Of a stretch of 64,000 nucleotides of DNA, positions 46,008-55,637 are shown piece by piece (positions within the stretch are counted from its first letter, which is position 1; every line of letters starts with the position of its first letter). The notes beneath the pieces were generated by a model. The model ran no database searches, was not told the DNA's origin, and saw nothing but the letters and a program-made list of their open reading frames with translations. The DNA comes from Methanococcoides seepicolus (lineage in GTDB: Archaea; Halobacteriota; Methanosarcinia; Methanosarcinales; Methanosarcinaceae): assembly GCF_023684405.1 (NCBI RefSeq), contig NZ_JAGSOI010000001.1, positions 52,123 through 116,122 of the forward strand, in the 5' to 3' direction. A program made the translations under genes and the position numbers.

Positions 46008-46016
46008 TTATATATA
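46008..46016 (+). promoter_or_regulatory. TATA box implying a leaderless dCMP deaminase mRNA
   Basis: TTATATATA is centred 29 bases before the ATG at 46041. With the usual archaeal spacing of 25-27 bases, transcription would start within a few bases of the ATG, and there is no ribosome-binding site. Confidence 0.5.
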
Positions 46017-46040
46017 CTACTTGCTATTTTCATTTAACAC

Positions 46041-46496
46041 ATGACTGAAAGACCTTCCATAGATGAATATTTCCTGGAGATAGCATCAGTTGTCTCAAAA
46101 CGTTCCACCTGCCTGAGGAACAAGGTCGGTGCCGTCATCGTAAGGAACAAGAGAATTCTTTCGACCGGCTACAACGGCGCACCAAGCAATATGGAACATT
46201 GTCTTGAGATCGGCTGCATAAGACAGCAGAACAATATCGCATCAGGAACCCGCCATGAGAAATGTAGGGCAGTACATGCGGAACAGAACGCCATCATACA
46301 GGCAGCCCTTCACGGAGTAGGCATAGGAGGCGCAACAGTGTACTGTACCCACCAGCCATGCATCCTTTGTGCAAAGATGATAATCAATTCCAATATAACC
46401 AAGGTAGTATACAGCACTTCATACCCTGACACCGACACTCAGGAATTCTTCGACGCAGCAGGTGTTGAGATGGTGTACATTCCATCTCAGGAATGA
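46041..46496 (+). CDS. dCMP deaminase family protein
   Basis: Zinc deaminase of 151 residues. The zinc and catalytic motifs are [12 protein letters not shown] (His-Ala-Glu) and [13 protein letters not shown] (PCxxC), with [20 protein letters not shown] at the N-terminus, as in ComEB/dCMP deaminases that make dUMP for thymidylate synthesis. Deamination of another cytidine nucleotide is possible. No ribosome-binding site precedes the ATG, and a TATA box 29 bases away suggests a leaderless message. The 3' end overlaps convergent cofE by 10 bp. Confidence 0.9.
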   Translation: MTERPSIDEYFLEIASVVSKRSTCLRNKVGAVIVRNKRILSTGYNGAPSNMEHCLEIGCIRQQNNIASGTRHEKCRAVHAEQNAIIQAALHGVGIGGATVYCTHQPCILCAKMIINSNITKVVYSTSYPDTDTQEFFDAAGVEMVYIPSQE

Positions 46497-47248
46497 CGAA
46501 GACACTTCAACCCTTTTCTAATAATATCCTCGCCTTCCCGGCGATACATTTCTTTTACAGATACATCATCACTACTGTAAAGGTCAAGCCCCCGTACAAT
46601 GACCACAGGAGTTCCACCTGCAGCCTCACCCATCAACAGGTTCGCAGCCGAAGCAACCTCATCAGCCACCGCTTCCTCGGTTATCTCAAGCACTTTCCCG
46701 AAAAGGTCTTTCTCGCCCCGCCAGTTCTTGATAGGGTGAACACCATAGACACCCACCGCAACACCGGTTTGCCCGATCTTAAAGGACCGGCCATTCGTAT
46801 CAGTGATAATTACGCTGACATCCTTGCCGCATAGATCAGCAACATGCATTCCAATGGCCTTTGCAGACCCATCCGGATCATGCGGCATCTCCAGGAAATA
46901 CTCGTCCTCCACATTGGAATCATCAATACCAGCGTTTATACTTACATGACCGTTAAGGTTCTCAACAAGCAGAACCGGGAATTCAACGATCTGTTCGACA
47001 CTGTTGTCAAGTACCACCTGTACAAGCGCAGGATCGGTACCACACTTCTTCGCCATTGCAACAGCACGTTCGGAGGGAATTATCGCACCCTTAAGAACAG
47101 TTGCTGCCTCTGATTTTGCAACAATGGTCGATGCAATGACGACCACATCATGCGACTCAAGTTGTGTTCGCTCACATATCATAGCCGCAATATTGTCGCC
47201 TTCTTTGATAAGCGGCAGATCATCCACAGTAAAAAGTTCCATCTTCAA
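46487..47248 (-). CDS. cofE: coenzyme F420-0:L-glutamate ligase
   Basis: Adds gamma-linked glutamates to F420-0 with GTP, the last step of F420 synthesis. The 253-residue length and motifs [32 protein letters not shown] and [17 protein letters not shown] (here [18 protein letters not shown]) fit archaeal CofE. TTG 47248 is the likely start because GAGGT lies six bases before it; ATG 47242 is the alternative. A 41-codon membrane peptide gene lies 13 bp upstream on the same strand. It overlaps dCMP deaminase tail to tail. Confidence 0.94.
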   Translation of the reverse strand: MKMELFTVDDLPLIKEGDNIAAMICERTQLESHDVVVIASTIVAKSEAATVLKGAIIPSERAVAMAKKCGTDPALVQVVLDNSVEQIVEFPVLLVENLNGHVSINAGIDDSNVEDEYFLEMPHDPDGSAKAIGMHVADLCGKDVSVIITDTNGRSFKIGQTGVAVGVYGVHPIKNWRGEKDLFGKVLEITEEAVADEVASAANLLMGEAAGGTPVVIVRGLDLYSSDDVSVKEMYRREGEDIIRKGLKCLRHS

Positions 47249-47261
47249 AATGATACCTCGA

Positions 47262-47387
47262 TCAAGATTGTATCGAAAATAATAATAACATGGTAAATAA
47301 TACTATCCACATAAACGCTATTGCGGCGATGATGAGAGTTACCCCGACCGAGCAAAATATGACGATAAACTCTGACTGATGCCGCAA
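47262..47387 (-). CDS. possible single-span membrane peptide, 41 aa
   Basis: A 41-codon frame from TTG 47387 to TGA 47262-47264, just upstream of cofE on the same strand. The product is almost entirely hydrophobic (FIVIFCSVGVTLIIAAIAFM continuing into WIVLFTMLLLF) after a short MRHQSE head. There is no strong ribosome-binding site, so support is the transmembrane composition, the clean end 13 bp before cofE, and its likeness to another small protein at 61.4 kb. Confidence 0.35.
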   Translation of the reverse strand: MRHQSEFIVIFCSVGVTLIIAAIAFMWIVLFTMLLLFSIQS

Positions 47388-47423
47388 ACTATCATCGGTG
47401 GGTAAAAAAGAGAGGAAGATCGA

Positions 47424-47885
47424 TCACTCGATCATGATCTTCGTTTTTTCTTCAGCTTTTGTCTTTGGAAGCGTTATGGTCAATACACCATTTTCCAACT
47501 TTGCTTTTGCGCCTTCATCCGAGACCACGGATGGAAGAACAGCAGATCTTGAGAAGCTACTATATGTGCGCTCTTTTTGGACGTAACCTTCCTTTTCAGA
47601 CTCACTTTCCTTCTTGCACTCTGCATGGATCTCAAGAACATCATCCCTCACACTTATCTCAACATCCTTTTTATCGATTCCCGGAAGATCGGTCGTAACG
47701 ATAACGTCATTATCTTCTTCCTTGATGTCCATCAGAGGTGCCCTTGTTTTATCTTCGAACCATCCCCCGAAAGGAGAGACTTCTCTGAATAACTGATTGA
47801 GGTGTTCCTGTGTCTGCATAATCTCATCAAACGGATCCCAGCGTGAAACATCAAAGGGACCCCTACGTGTTAAACCGAATTTCAT
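47424..47885 (-). CDS. Hsp20/alpha-crystallin small heat-shock protein
   Basis: A 153-residue holdase chaperone. The alpha-crystallin domain runs from about residue 45: PLMDIKEEDNDVIVTTDLPG, then DVEISVRDDVLEIHAE, closing with AKLENGVLTITLPKTKA, and an IMIE tail supplies the I-x-I-like contact. ATG 47885 follows GGAGTGGT; a longer frame from 47915 has no site. Confidence 0.94.
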   Translation of the reverse strand: MKFGLTRRGPFDVSRWDPFDEIMQTQEHLNQLFREVSPFGGWFEDKTRAPLMDIKEEDNDVIVTTDLPGIDKKDVEISVRDDVLEIHAECKKESESEKEGYVQKERTYSSFSRSAVLPSVVSDEGAKAKLENGVLTITLPKTKAEEKTKIMIE

Positions 47886-47993
47886 ATATATACCACTCCC
47901 GTAATATTTATGCAATAAAAAATAGCACAGGCGAGAATAAAAGGATGACGGTGTAAAAAAATGATGTGTTGAAAGGATGGAGCAAGAGACGAT

Positions 47994-49199
47994 TTATGCC
48001 TGCTTTGCCCGCTCCATCATGAGCTGAACGAGGTCACAACCCCGCACAATTCCAAGAGAACCTTTTTTCATAGCATCCTCATCGAAAGTCTCCACATCAT
48101 CGACCTCATTCTCAAGTGTGGAATACATCACGAAAGGAACCGGTTCTGAAGTGTGCGTCCTGAGAGCTATGGGGGTCGGATGGTCAGGAAGAACAACTAT
48201 AGTGTAATCCTCATCACTTTCTTTTGCAGCACGAAGGACCGTACCCACGACCTTCTCATCGAAATCTTCGACCGCCTGCAACTTAGCTTCAAGATCGCCC
48301 ATATGCCCGGCCTCATCCGGAGCTTCAACATGGACCACGACAAGGTCCTTATCTTTCAACGATGCCATGGCAAATTCCGCTTTACCCACATAATTGGTAT
48401 CAAGATATCCGGTAGCTCCGGGAACTTCAATTACATCGAGACCCGCATATATCCCAAGTCCCATGATAAGGTCCACCGCTGAAATGACCGACCCTGTAAG
48501 TCCGTAAAGCTCCTCGAACGTACGGAAGCTCGGTGCATAACCCTGCCCCCAGAACCACACGCAATTTCCAGGATTCTTACCGTCTGAGACCCTTTTCTCA
48601 TTTACGGGATGCCCTTCCAGTATCGGGATGGAGTCCTCGATAAGCTTTCCAAGTATATCACTGCCTTCCCCTTTCGGCATATGGTCGTTCTTATTCCCAT
48701 CGATAACATCATGAGGAGGAGTACAATCCGCATTTGCCCCAAGGCCATTGGATGCAACAAGGAGATGACGGTAGCTGATACCCGGATAGAATTTCAATTC
48801 CTCACTTCCAAGCTCATCATCCACAGCTTCGATAAGCTCCTTTGCTTCCTCACTTGTGATATGACCGGCACTGTGGTCTGCAATAAGGCCATCCTTGACA
48901 GTGATAAGATTACACCTGAAAGCCACATCGCTCGCCTCCAATGGAATACCCATGCTTGCAGCTTCAAGGGGAGCACGTCCCGAATAATACAAAGCTGGAT
49001 CATAACCCATAACAGACATGTTAGCAACATCGCTTCCCGGAGGATAGCCCTCAGGAACATTTATCGCAAGACCCGCAAGACCGTTCTTTGTCATCTGGTC
49101 CATGTTCGGAGTGTTTGCTTTCTGTAGGACCGTCCTGCCACCCAACTCTTCCAGCGGATGATCGGCCATCCCATCACCAATGAGAATAATATATTTCAA
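47994..49199 (-). CDS. apgM: 2,3-bisphosphoglycerate-independent phosphoglycerate mutase, archaeal
   Basis: Interconverts 3- and 2-phosphoglycerate using bound metal. The 401-residue ApgM type belongs to the alkaline phosphatase superfamily. [18 protein letters not shown] holds the first metal Asp, [14 protein letters not shown] the catalytic Ser, [15 protein letters not shown] and [16 protein letters not shown] the remaining ligands. It starts at TTG 49199 behind GAGGTG. The gene is monocistronic on the minus strand and divergent from the S-layer-like gene. Confidence 0.95.
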   Translation of the reverse strand: MKYIILIGDGMADHPLEELGGRTVLQKANTPNMDQMTKNGLAGLAINVPEGYPPGSDVANMSVMGYDPALYYSGRAPLEAASMGIPLEASDVAFRCNLITVKDGLIADHSAGHITSEEAKELIEAVDDELGSEELKFYPGISYRHLLVASNGLGANADCTPPHDVIDGNKNDHMPKGEGSDILGKLIEDSIPILEGHPVNEKRVSDGKNPGNCVWFWGQGYAPSFRTFEELYGLTGSVISAVDLIMGLGIYAGLDVIEVPGATGYLDTNYVGKAEFAMASLKDKDLVVVHVEAPDEAGHMGDLEAKLQAVEDFDEKVVGTVLRAAKESDEDYTIVVLPDHPTPIALRTHTSEPVPFVMYSTLENEVDDVETFDEDAMKKGSLGIVRGCDLVQLMMERAKQA

Positions 49200-49319
49200 T
49201 TATACACCTCTTTTTCATAATAAAAGCCAAAACGACCAAATGAATGTGTCGATAAAGATATAAACCCAATGTTCCCTTTTTTAGCAATGTTAAAATATCT
49301 TCGTGAATGGTGAGGTTTA

Positions 49320-50522
49320 ATGAAATATATACATTTTGTAATCATAGGATTTTTTGCCATGCTGTTTGCAATAACCCCTGCAACAGCACTTGACCCGACC
49401 GAACCAATAATACACTATTCTGAAAGTGTGATAGATATTGGCACCAAACTTACATTTGACCAAGGATACACCCTGCATATCGTTGACATCAACGAGAACG
49501 AGGGAGATATCTGGGTAGAAGTATTGCATGATGGAAAAGTTGTCAAAGATGGAGAAGGGACCGGACAAGAAGATGACCCTTTCGAATACATATTGACCGT
49601 TGAAGCAGAAGATGCGGACGAAGAGGACAAGGACTACCTTGTGTTCCGAGTCACGCCAAAGGATGTCGTTTCCAAAGACCCTGCCTCTGCAAAGATAAGG
49701 ATAGAACAGTTCCGCAACCCTGAAGAGAATCTCAATGATCTTTTGATATATGACGATTCAAGGTCGGCCAATGTAGGAGAAGAACTAGATCTGGAAGAAG
49801 GATTCTCACTAAAAGCATCCAACTATGACGACGAGGAAGAGACCATCACCATAACACTGGAAAAGAACGGTCACCTCGTCAAAGAGATGAACGACATGGA
49901 AAAAGGTGAGATATTCAGCCATTACAAGACAATTGACGGAGAGATAACAACAATTGTAATTGCGAACATATACGAGTTCTTTGATAGCAGCGAAACTATC
50001 GTTTTCCTGAAAGAGGTTTCACAAAGAGAGGATGTCATAATAGAAAATAATGTGGAAATAACGATAGATGTGATCCAAAAAGAAAAACTCGCCATAATCC
50101 ACTATGAACTTGACAATGATGTATCCGAAATAAAGGTATATGTGGATGATGAGCTGATAGATACCCGCAAAGAAGTAGATGAAGGAAAATACCCAGCGGT
50201 CGCAGAAGAAATGGATACAGGAACACATGAGGTAACCATAACCATTGTTTCTGAAGATGGCTCCGTATCTTCAGAGGATAGCTCATTCACTATAGAGAAA
50301 AGTAACTCCATAACAGAGACAATAAAAGAGACGAGCTTAGACGTAGAGAACACGACTAAACTCAATGAAGTAATAGAAGACAGCGAGAATATAACTGATG
50401 CTGTATCAGAGGTCATTTCAGATTCTGCCGATGATGTAAAAGGATCAAGCGGTTTCAGCTATGTCGTTGTTGCAATACTGATCGCGCTTACCGCATTCTT
50501 CTTAAAAAGGGAATTCAGCTGA
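49320..50522 (+). CDS. surface protein with two S-layer-type repeats, membrane anchored
   Basis: A 400-residue exported acidic protein. The signal peptide is FVIIGFFAMLFAITPATA (residues 6-23). Two related domains follow: DIGTKLTFDQGYTLHIVDIN with DIWVEVLHDGKVVKDG, and NVGEELDLEEGFSLKASNYD with TITLEKNGHLVKEM. This is the pattern of the tandem S-layer domain of Methanosarcinales. Then come a beta-sandwich-like segment (KVYVDDELIDTRKEV), a Ser/Thr/Glu-rich stalk, and a C-terminal span (FSYVVVAILIALTAFFL) with a basic end. GGTGAGG precedes the ATG. It is probably a cell-envelope component rather than the main S-layer protein. Confidence 0.8.
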   Translation: MKYIHFVIIGFFAMLFAITPATALDPTEPIIHYSESVIDIGTKLTFDQGYTLHIVDINENEGDIWVEVLHDGKVVKDGEGTGQEDDPFEYILTVEAEDADEEDKDYLVFRVTPKDVVSKDPASAKIRIEQFRNPEENLNDLLIYDDSRSANVGEELDLEEGFSLKASNYDDEEETITITLEKNGHLVKEMNDMEKGEIFSHYKTIDGEITTIVIANIYEFFDSSETIVFLKEVSQREDVIIENNVEITIDVIQKEKLAIIHYELDNDVSEIKVYVDDELIDTRKEVDEGKYPAVAEEMDTGTHEVTITIVSEDGSVSSEDSSFTIEKSNSITETIKETSLDVENTTKLNEVIEDSENITDAVSEVISDSADDVKGSSGFSYVVVAILIALTAFFLKREFS

Positions 50523-50532
50523 TTCCCTTTTT
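50504..50532 (+). terminator. perfect 11-bp hairpin with T-run
   Basis: AAAAAGGGAAT (50504-50514) pairs exactly with ATTCCCTTTTT (50522-50532). The stop codon of the surface-protein gene lies in and beside the loop. Confidence 0.7.
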
Positions 50533-50637
50533 CACATTGGAAACAATGCCATGATACTGTCGTTCATAATCTTTATATTACACTGCTGTCCTTATAGCCA
50601 CATTCAAATCAAGCTCAATTTACAAATGTGATCATCT

Positions 50638-52047
50638 ATGAGATATGTAATGAAATTCGGCGGAACATCCATTGCAGATGGAAAGAAGATACGCCATGTT
50701 GCACAACTTTTGATAAGCTATAAAGAGGCAGGCAACCAGGTCGTAGCTATCACTTCAGCACTCGGAGGTGTTACTGATGGGCTTCTTACAAACGCAGCGG
50801 AAGCATCACAAAAAGGCAAGGTCTCCCAGGTAAAGGAGTTCATGACAGATCTTGCAAAGAAGCACTATGATGCGATCAGTGATGCCATCGATAATGAAAG
50901 GATCGCGGATGAGGTTATTGAGACCATCGACATCCGCATCGATGAACTTGAAAAGGCCCTTATAGGCATCTGTTACCTTGGAGAACTGACCCCGCGTTCC
51001 ATAGATTATATCTCATCCTACGGAGAACGTCTGGCAGTCCCTATAATCAGCGGTTCGATACGTTCCCTGGGCACAGATTCAAAACCATTTACCGGCGGAG
51101 AGGCAGGCATCAGCACTACAGATGACTACGGAAACGCCAGACCTCTGCAAAAAAGCTATGCGCAGATAAGGAGAACTGTAGGACCTCTTGTGGAAAATTC
51201 AATTCCGGTGGTCACAGGTTTCATTGCAGAGGACGAGAATGGCATCATAACCACCCTCGGACGCGGAGGTTCCGATTTTACTGCATCCCTGGTCGGTGCT
51301 GCGATCCAGGCAGATGAGATATGGTTATGGAAAGAGGTTCACGGAATCATGACCACTGACCCGAAAATAGTACCGGAAGCATCCACGATATCACAGATAT
51401 CATACATCGAAGCAATGGAACTATCATATTTCGGTGCCAAGGTACTTCATCCAAGGGCCATAGAGCCTGCTATCATCCATGGCATACCGGTACGTGTAAA
51501 GAACACGTTTGACACACAATTCCCCGGAACCCTCATCGTTGCAGACCAGAATTGCAGTGAAGAGGTAGCAAAAGCAGTGACACTGATAAGAAAGGTAGCA
51601 GCCATCAACATATGTGGTGCAGGCATGGTAGGTGCCATTGGTACTGCTGCAAAGATCTTTACCACCCTTGCTAATGCCGGAGTTAACATCATCATGATCA
51701 GCCAGAGCTCATCTGAAGCGAACATGTCACTGATCATTGAACAGTCCCATCTTAAAAGGGCCGTCAAAGCTCTGGAGCATGCATTCAATGAAGGTGTTGT
51801 CGGAGAGGTCGCATACGATGAAGATGTCTGTGTGGTCGCTGTGGTAGGTGCCGGGATGGACGGCAGCCCAGGAGTTGCAGGGAAGATCTTTGGTGCTCTC
51901 GGGAAAGGAAAGATCAACGTAATTATGATAAGCCAGGGTTCATCCCAGCACAACATTTCATTTGTAGTAAAGGAAGAAGATGCAGAAGAAGCGGTGAAAG
52001 TTCTGCATCGTGAGTTCGGTCTCGGAAAAAAGAACGGATGCAACTAA
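50638..52047 (+). CDS. lysC: aspartate kinase
   Basis: Phosphorylates aspartate at the head of the lysine, threonine, methionine and isoleucine pathways. It also supplies aspartate semialdehyde, a substrate of the ADTH synthase at 31 kb. The 469-residue enzyme starts MKFGGTSIADG (kinase site), has TLGRGGSDFTASLVGAAI, and ends in two ACT domains (NICGAGMVGAIGTAAKIFTT and AVVGAGMDGSPGVAGKIFGA), the usual site of feedback inhibition. GTGAT precedes the ATG. purM follows after 14 bp. Confidence 0.95.
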   Translation: MRYVMKFGGTSIADGKKIRHVAQLLISYKEAGNQVVAITSALGGVTDGLLTNAAEASQKGKVSQVKEFMTDLAKKHYDAISDAIDNERIADEVIETIDIRIDELEKALIGICYLGELTPRSIDYISSYGERLAVPIISGSIRSLGTDSKPFTGGEAGISTTDDYGNARPLQKSYAQIRRTVGPLVENSIPVVTGFIAEDENGIITTLGRGGSDFTASLVGAAIQADEIWLWKEVHGIMTTDPKIVPEASTISQISYIEAMELSYFGAKVLHPRAIEPAIIHGIPVRVKNTFDTQFPGTLIVADQNCSEEVAKAVTLIRKVAAINICGAGMVGAIGTAAKIFTTLANAGVNIIMISQSSSEANMSLIIEQSHLKRAVKALEHAFNEGVVGEVAYDEDVCVVAVVGAGMDGSPGVAGKIFGALGKGKINVIMISQGSSQHNISFVVKEEDAEEAVKVLHREFGLGKKNGCN

Positions 52048-52061
52048 AAAGAGGGAATTAA

Positions 52062-53063
52062 ATGAACGAGAAACATCTTACATATGCAGATTCTGGTGTC
52101 GACATCGAGAAAGAGGAATCGACAATCAAGGCACTTACAAATGGAATGACCTACAAACGCGAAGGTCTCGGTGCCCCCCTTACAAGCATCGGTCACTACG
52201 CAGGACTTATCGATTTCGGCGAATATGCGCTTGCAATGGCAACCGATGGTGTCGGTTCAAAAGTGCTCATAGCAAATGAGATGAAGCGCTGGAACACTGT
52301 AGGCATCGATTGCATCGCAATGAACGTCAACGACCTTCTTGCCATCGGTGCAGAACCTATAAGTTTTGTCGATTATCTCGCCCTTGAGAAACACTCTGAT
52401 GACTTTGCAAGCCAGATAGGTGAAGGACTTGTCAGGGGTGCAGAGATCTCAAGAATGAGCATCGTAGGCGGCGAAACTGCAACCCTGCCGGAGATTGTGA
52501 ACGGGTTCGACCTTGCTGGCACATGTCTTGGAATGGTCAAGAAAGATGAAGTGATCACCGGCGAGAAAGTTCAGCTTGGAGATGTACTGGTGGGAATTCC
52601 TAGCGATGGGGTTCACAGTAACGGTTACACCCTTGTGAGAAATATAATCAAGGAATCAGGACATTCCTATCATGAAGATTTCCCTTACGATACAGAGACC
52701 ACAATAGGGGACGAGCTTCTCATCCCGACCCGCATTTACATGGAAGTCCTTGATGTGATAAAAGAATGTGACGTTCACGGACTCGCGCACATTACAGGAA
52801 GCGGACTTTTGAAACTTAAAAGGGTCACAGACCTTGGTTTTGACTTCACTGCCCCGATCGAGCCAGGAAACATATTCAAGTTCCTGCAGGAAGAAGGCAA
52901 TGTGGATGAACTTGAGATGTACCGCACATTCAACATGGGAATGGGGTTCCTCATCATCTTACCTGAAGCAGATGCAGAAAAGGCTGCAGAGATGACAGGT
53001 GGAAAGATAGTCGGAAAGATAGTTGAAAGCGGCATTCGTGTACGCGATCTTGAGATAGTGTGA
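52062..53063 (+). CDS. purM: phosphoribosylformylglycinamidine cyclo-ligase
   Basis: AIR synthetase (333 aa), which closes the imidazole ring in purine synthesis with ATP. Signatures are YADSGVDIEKEE at residue 4, MATDGVGSKVLIANEM, the DCIAMNVNDLLAIGAEPISF segment, and HITGSGLLKLKR. GAGGGAA lies before the ATG. It acts right after PurL, whose gene is at 2.7-4.8 kb. A small hypothetical gene follows after three bases. Confidence 0.97.
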   Translation: MNEKHLTYADSGVDIEKEESTIKALTNGMTYKREGLGAPLTSIGHYAGLIDFGEYALAMATDGVGSKVLIANEMKRWNTVGIDCIAMNVNDLLAIGAEPISFVDYLALEKHSDDFASQIGEGLVRGAEISRMSIVGGETATLPEIVNGFDLAGTCLGMVKKDEVITGEKVQLGDVLVGIPSDGVHSNGYTLVRNIIKESGHSYHEDFPYDTETTIGDELLIPTRIYMEVLDVIKECDVHGLAHITGSGLLKLKRVTDLGFDFTAPIEPGNIFKFLQEEGNVDELEMYRTFNMGMGFLIILPEADAEKAAEMTGGKIVGKIVESGIRVRDLEIV

Positions 53064-53066
53064 AAT

Positions 53067-53345
53067 ATGGCCTGTATAAACGATATTCCCTATGAGATCC
53101 TCCTCAAAGGAGCCACACCCCAGGAATGTGAAGACTTCATCAAGAAAGAATGCGATGAGGTCTATCACGTCAAAGGCGGTTACAAATTACATGGGATCAT
53201 GCTCCGCGGAGGAAACTCCATACCCATAGGGATAAAGGGAGACGACCTGATATTCCAGTTCATAAAACCATGCAGTGGCCTATACATCCTTAGATATCCT
53301 GACGCAAAGGAAGATATCGAACAGCTACGCGATAGCCAGAAATGA
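53067..53345 (+). CDS. small hypothetical protein in purM operon, 92 aa
   Basis: A 92-residue soluble protein with four cysteines (Cys3, Cys21, Cys29, Cys69); I do not recognise a named family. The middle (YHVKGGYKLHGIMLRGGNSI, then IPIGIKGDDLIFQF) looks beta-rich. The start is three bases after the purM stop, so it is translationally linked. It ends one base before the convergent TAG-interrupted gene. Confidence 0.7.
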   Translation: MACINDIPYEILLKGATPQECEDFIKKECDEVYHVKGGYKLHGIMLRGGNSIPIGIKGDDLIFQFIKPCSGLYILRYPDAKEDIEQLRDSQK

Positions 53346-53909
53346 TCATATCTTCGATCGTTTTGCTTTTTCACTGATATATTTTAGGAATGCTGACGAA
53401 GGGAACTCATGGATGGTCGTGGCTATCACCAGCCCATCCCCTATTTCCTTTATTACCAGGACCGCATTTCCTTCACTGTTCTCTATTATGACATTCCCAT
53501 CAGTCTCTGAATAATAGCCATCACATTCCACGCTTTCCTGAACATCTGCAATACAGGACACCTCGTGGGACGACACCTGCACCAGTCCGACCTCCCCGTG
53601 CTATTCTATATAGGTAAGTTTCATGGGCAACCAATCGTGCCCATATTCAGGCATAAGTGCACCGAACACCACAAGAATACCCCCGGAGCGAACAAATCTC
53701 TCAAAGGACCTAGCATTATTCTCTATACCCGGACATATCTTAGTGTATGCAGGATTTGCAAATCCTGTAGGTATGACCACACACTTACAGGGAGGAAGAA
53801 AAGGCGTTCCGACAGAAGTCGAAAGAACACGCTGACATTTAAGACCGTTCTCTGTAAAGAGCTTCTCAAAAAGTAAAGGATCGTCCCAAAGTAGCATCAC
53901 ATCTGTCAT
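53346..53909 (-). CDS. amidotransferase-like protein with in-frame TAG (candidate pyrrolysine protein or split gene)
   Basis: One continuous frame of 188 codons from ATG 53909 to TGA 53346-53348, interrupted only by TAG at 53601-53603 (codon 103). The first part reads VVIPTGFANPAYTKICPG and GGILVVFGALMPEYGHDWLP; the part after TAG reads SVECDGYYSETDGNVIIENS and DGLVIATTIHEFPSS. Both look like halves of a single GATase1/ThuA-like alpha/beta domain. If UAG is read as pyrrolysine the product is 187 residues. Alternatively UAG stops translation and a second polypeptide starts at GTG 53582, which has GGGGAGGT seven bases upstream. A true pseudogene is the third option. Confidence 0.7.
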
Positions 53910-54008
53910 GAGAAGAACTTATCATGAATCGATTTAACATTTATGGAACTTTGAACTAAAACAAATAAACAAGCGAAGAAAAAAAAGGATAAGTGAGAGT
54001 ATGAACTC

Positions 54009-55337
54009 TCACACAGTATTGAGATATCTTTCGATCTCCCAAGGATGTACCTGAATACGATAGGAATCCCATTCAGCCTTTGCGAGACTCAAGACACTAT
54101 TGATCACATGAGTACCGAGTGCTTCTATTAAGAGCTCATCTTCTGCCAGATACTTTGCAGAATCATTAAGTGTTGATGGAAGGGTTTCGATACCAAAGTC
54201 CTTGAGACCTTTATCACTGAGCTCAAAGATGTTCTCTTCTCTGTTATCCCCAGGATCGATCTTGTTCCTTATACCATCAAGACCTGCTGCAAGAACGGCA
54301 GCGAAAGTGATGTAAGGGTTGCATGATGGGTCAGGGCTTCTAAGCTCTACACGAGTACCCTTGCCCCTTGCCGCAGGGATACGGATAAGAGAGCTTCTGT
54401 TGGCACCAGACCATGCGATGTAGACCGGAGCTTCATATCCAGGAACAAGGCGCTTGTAGGAGTTTACAAGTGGATTGGAAATTGCGGTTATAGCTTTTAC
54501 GTGTTTGAGAAGACCACCGATAAAGTAGCGTGCTTCATCACTTATCTGCATATCACCATCAGCATCATAGAATATATTCTCGCCATTCTTTGAAAGGGAG
54601 AGGTTCACATGCATACCGGAGCCGTTCTCACCAAAGATCGGTTTTGGCATGAAAGTTGCGTGCAATCCGTTGAGCTTCGCGATGGTACGGGTCACGTACT
54701 TGAAGGTCGTTACGTTGTCAGCGGTTGTAAGGGCATCGCCATACTTGAAATCGATCTCATGCTGACCAAATGCAACTTCGTGGTGTGAAGCTTCGATATC
54801 AAATCCAAGGTCCATGAGAGTCAATACGATATCACGGCGGATGTCCTCTGCAAGGTCTGCCGGTGCAAACTCGAAATACCTGCCAAAGTCGTGAGGAATA
54901 GTTGTTGCTTTTCCATCCTGTTTCTCGAAAAGGAAGAACTCGAGTTCAGGGCCCACATTAAGTGAGAATCCCATTTCTTCCGCCTCTTTGATGACCTTTT
55001 TGAGTGCGTAGCGTGGATCCCCTACAAAAGGAGTTCCGTCAGGAAGATGGATATCACAGATCATCCTTGCAACGACACCCTTCTTCTGGTTCCATGGAAG
55101 GACGGCAAAGGAAGAAGCATCCGGTTTTAGAACCATATCAGACTCATTGATACGAACAAACCCTTCAATAGAAGAACCATCGAAGGATATCCCTACACTA
55201 AGAGCCTTTTCGATCTGTGTTACAGGAATTTCCACGTCTTTCACGACACCCTGAATGTCCGTGAACTGTAACCTTATGAACTTAACATTGTTACTCTCAA
55301 TTGCTTTGAGAACATCTTCTTTAGTATTGATATTCAT
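54009..55337 (-). CDS. glnA: glutamine synthetase, type I
   Basis: Makes glutamine from glutamate, ammonia and ATP; the main ammonium-assimilation enzyme. The 442-residue subunit has the beta-grasp start (FIRLQFTDIQGVVKDVEIPV), DGSSIEGFVRINESDM, the metal/ammonia motif EASHHEVAFGQHEIDFKYGD, the ATP motif KPIFGENGSGMHVNLSL, and SANRSSLIRIPA-like arginine site (GANRSSLIRIPAARG). ATG 55337 follows GGTGAT; GTG 55349 is possible. The fno-like and gdhA genes lie just upstream on the same strand, forming a nitrogen/redox block, each apparently with its own promoter. Confidence 0.96.
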   Translation of the reverse strand: MNINTKEDVLKAIESNNVKFIRLQFTDIQGVVKDVEIPVTQIEKALSVGISFDGSSIEGFVRINESDMVLKPDASSFAVLPWNQKKGVVARMICDIHLPDGTPFVGDPRYALKKVIKEAEEMGFSLNVGPELEFFLFEKQDGKATTIPHDFGRYFEFAPADLAEDIRRDIVLTLMDLGFDIEASHHEVAFGQHEIDFKYGDALTTADNVTTFKYVTRTIAKLNGLHATFMPKPIFGENGSGMHVNLSLSKNGENIFYDADGDMQISDEARYFIGGLLKHVKAITAISNPLVNSYKRLVPGYEAPVYIAWSGANRSSLIRIPAARGKGTRVELRSPDPSCNPYITFAAVLAAGLDGIRNKIDPGDNREENIFELSDKGLKDFGIETLPSTLNDSAKYLAEDELLIEALGTHVINSVLSLAKAEWDSYRIQVHPWEIERYLNTV

Positions 55338-55637
55338 TGCATCACCCACATCATGGATCGTTTTGTGCTGTTTTGATATAGTATAATAAGATATTATGCT
55401 CTAAAACTTGCCTTTCTATATATATTCTTTTGTTAGAAGAGTAGAAGAGATAAGAAAAAGGGGAACTGAGGATTCTTTTTGAGGGGATGGAATATTTTCG
55501 TTTTTATGAATCCAAGATCAAGTTTTGACGGTTGGAACCCTTCAGTTGCCCTTTATCAGAGGATATTCGATATTGTAAGGGATGAGATATATAATCATTG
55601 GTGATCAATATTCATGCCAAAACAATATCTTTTTTAT

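Noticed and set aside
55350..55637. NrpR-type operator (GGAA-N6-TTCC or GGTA-N6-TACC) upstream of glnA
   Set aside because: No such spaced palindrome could be found in the gap.
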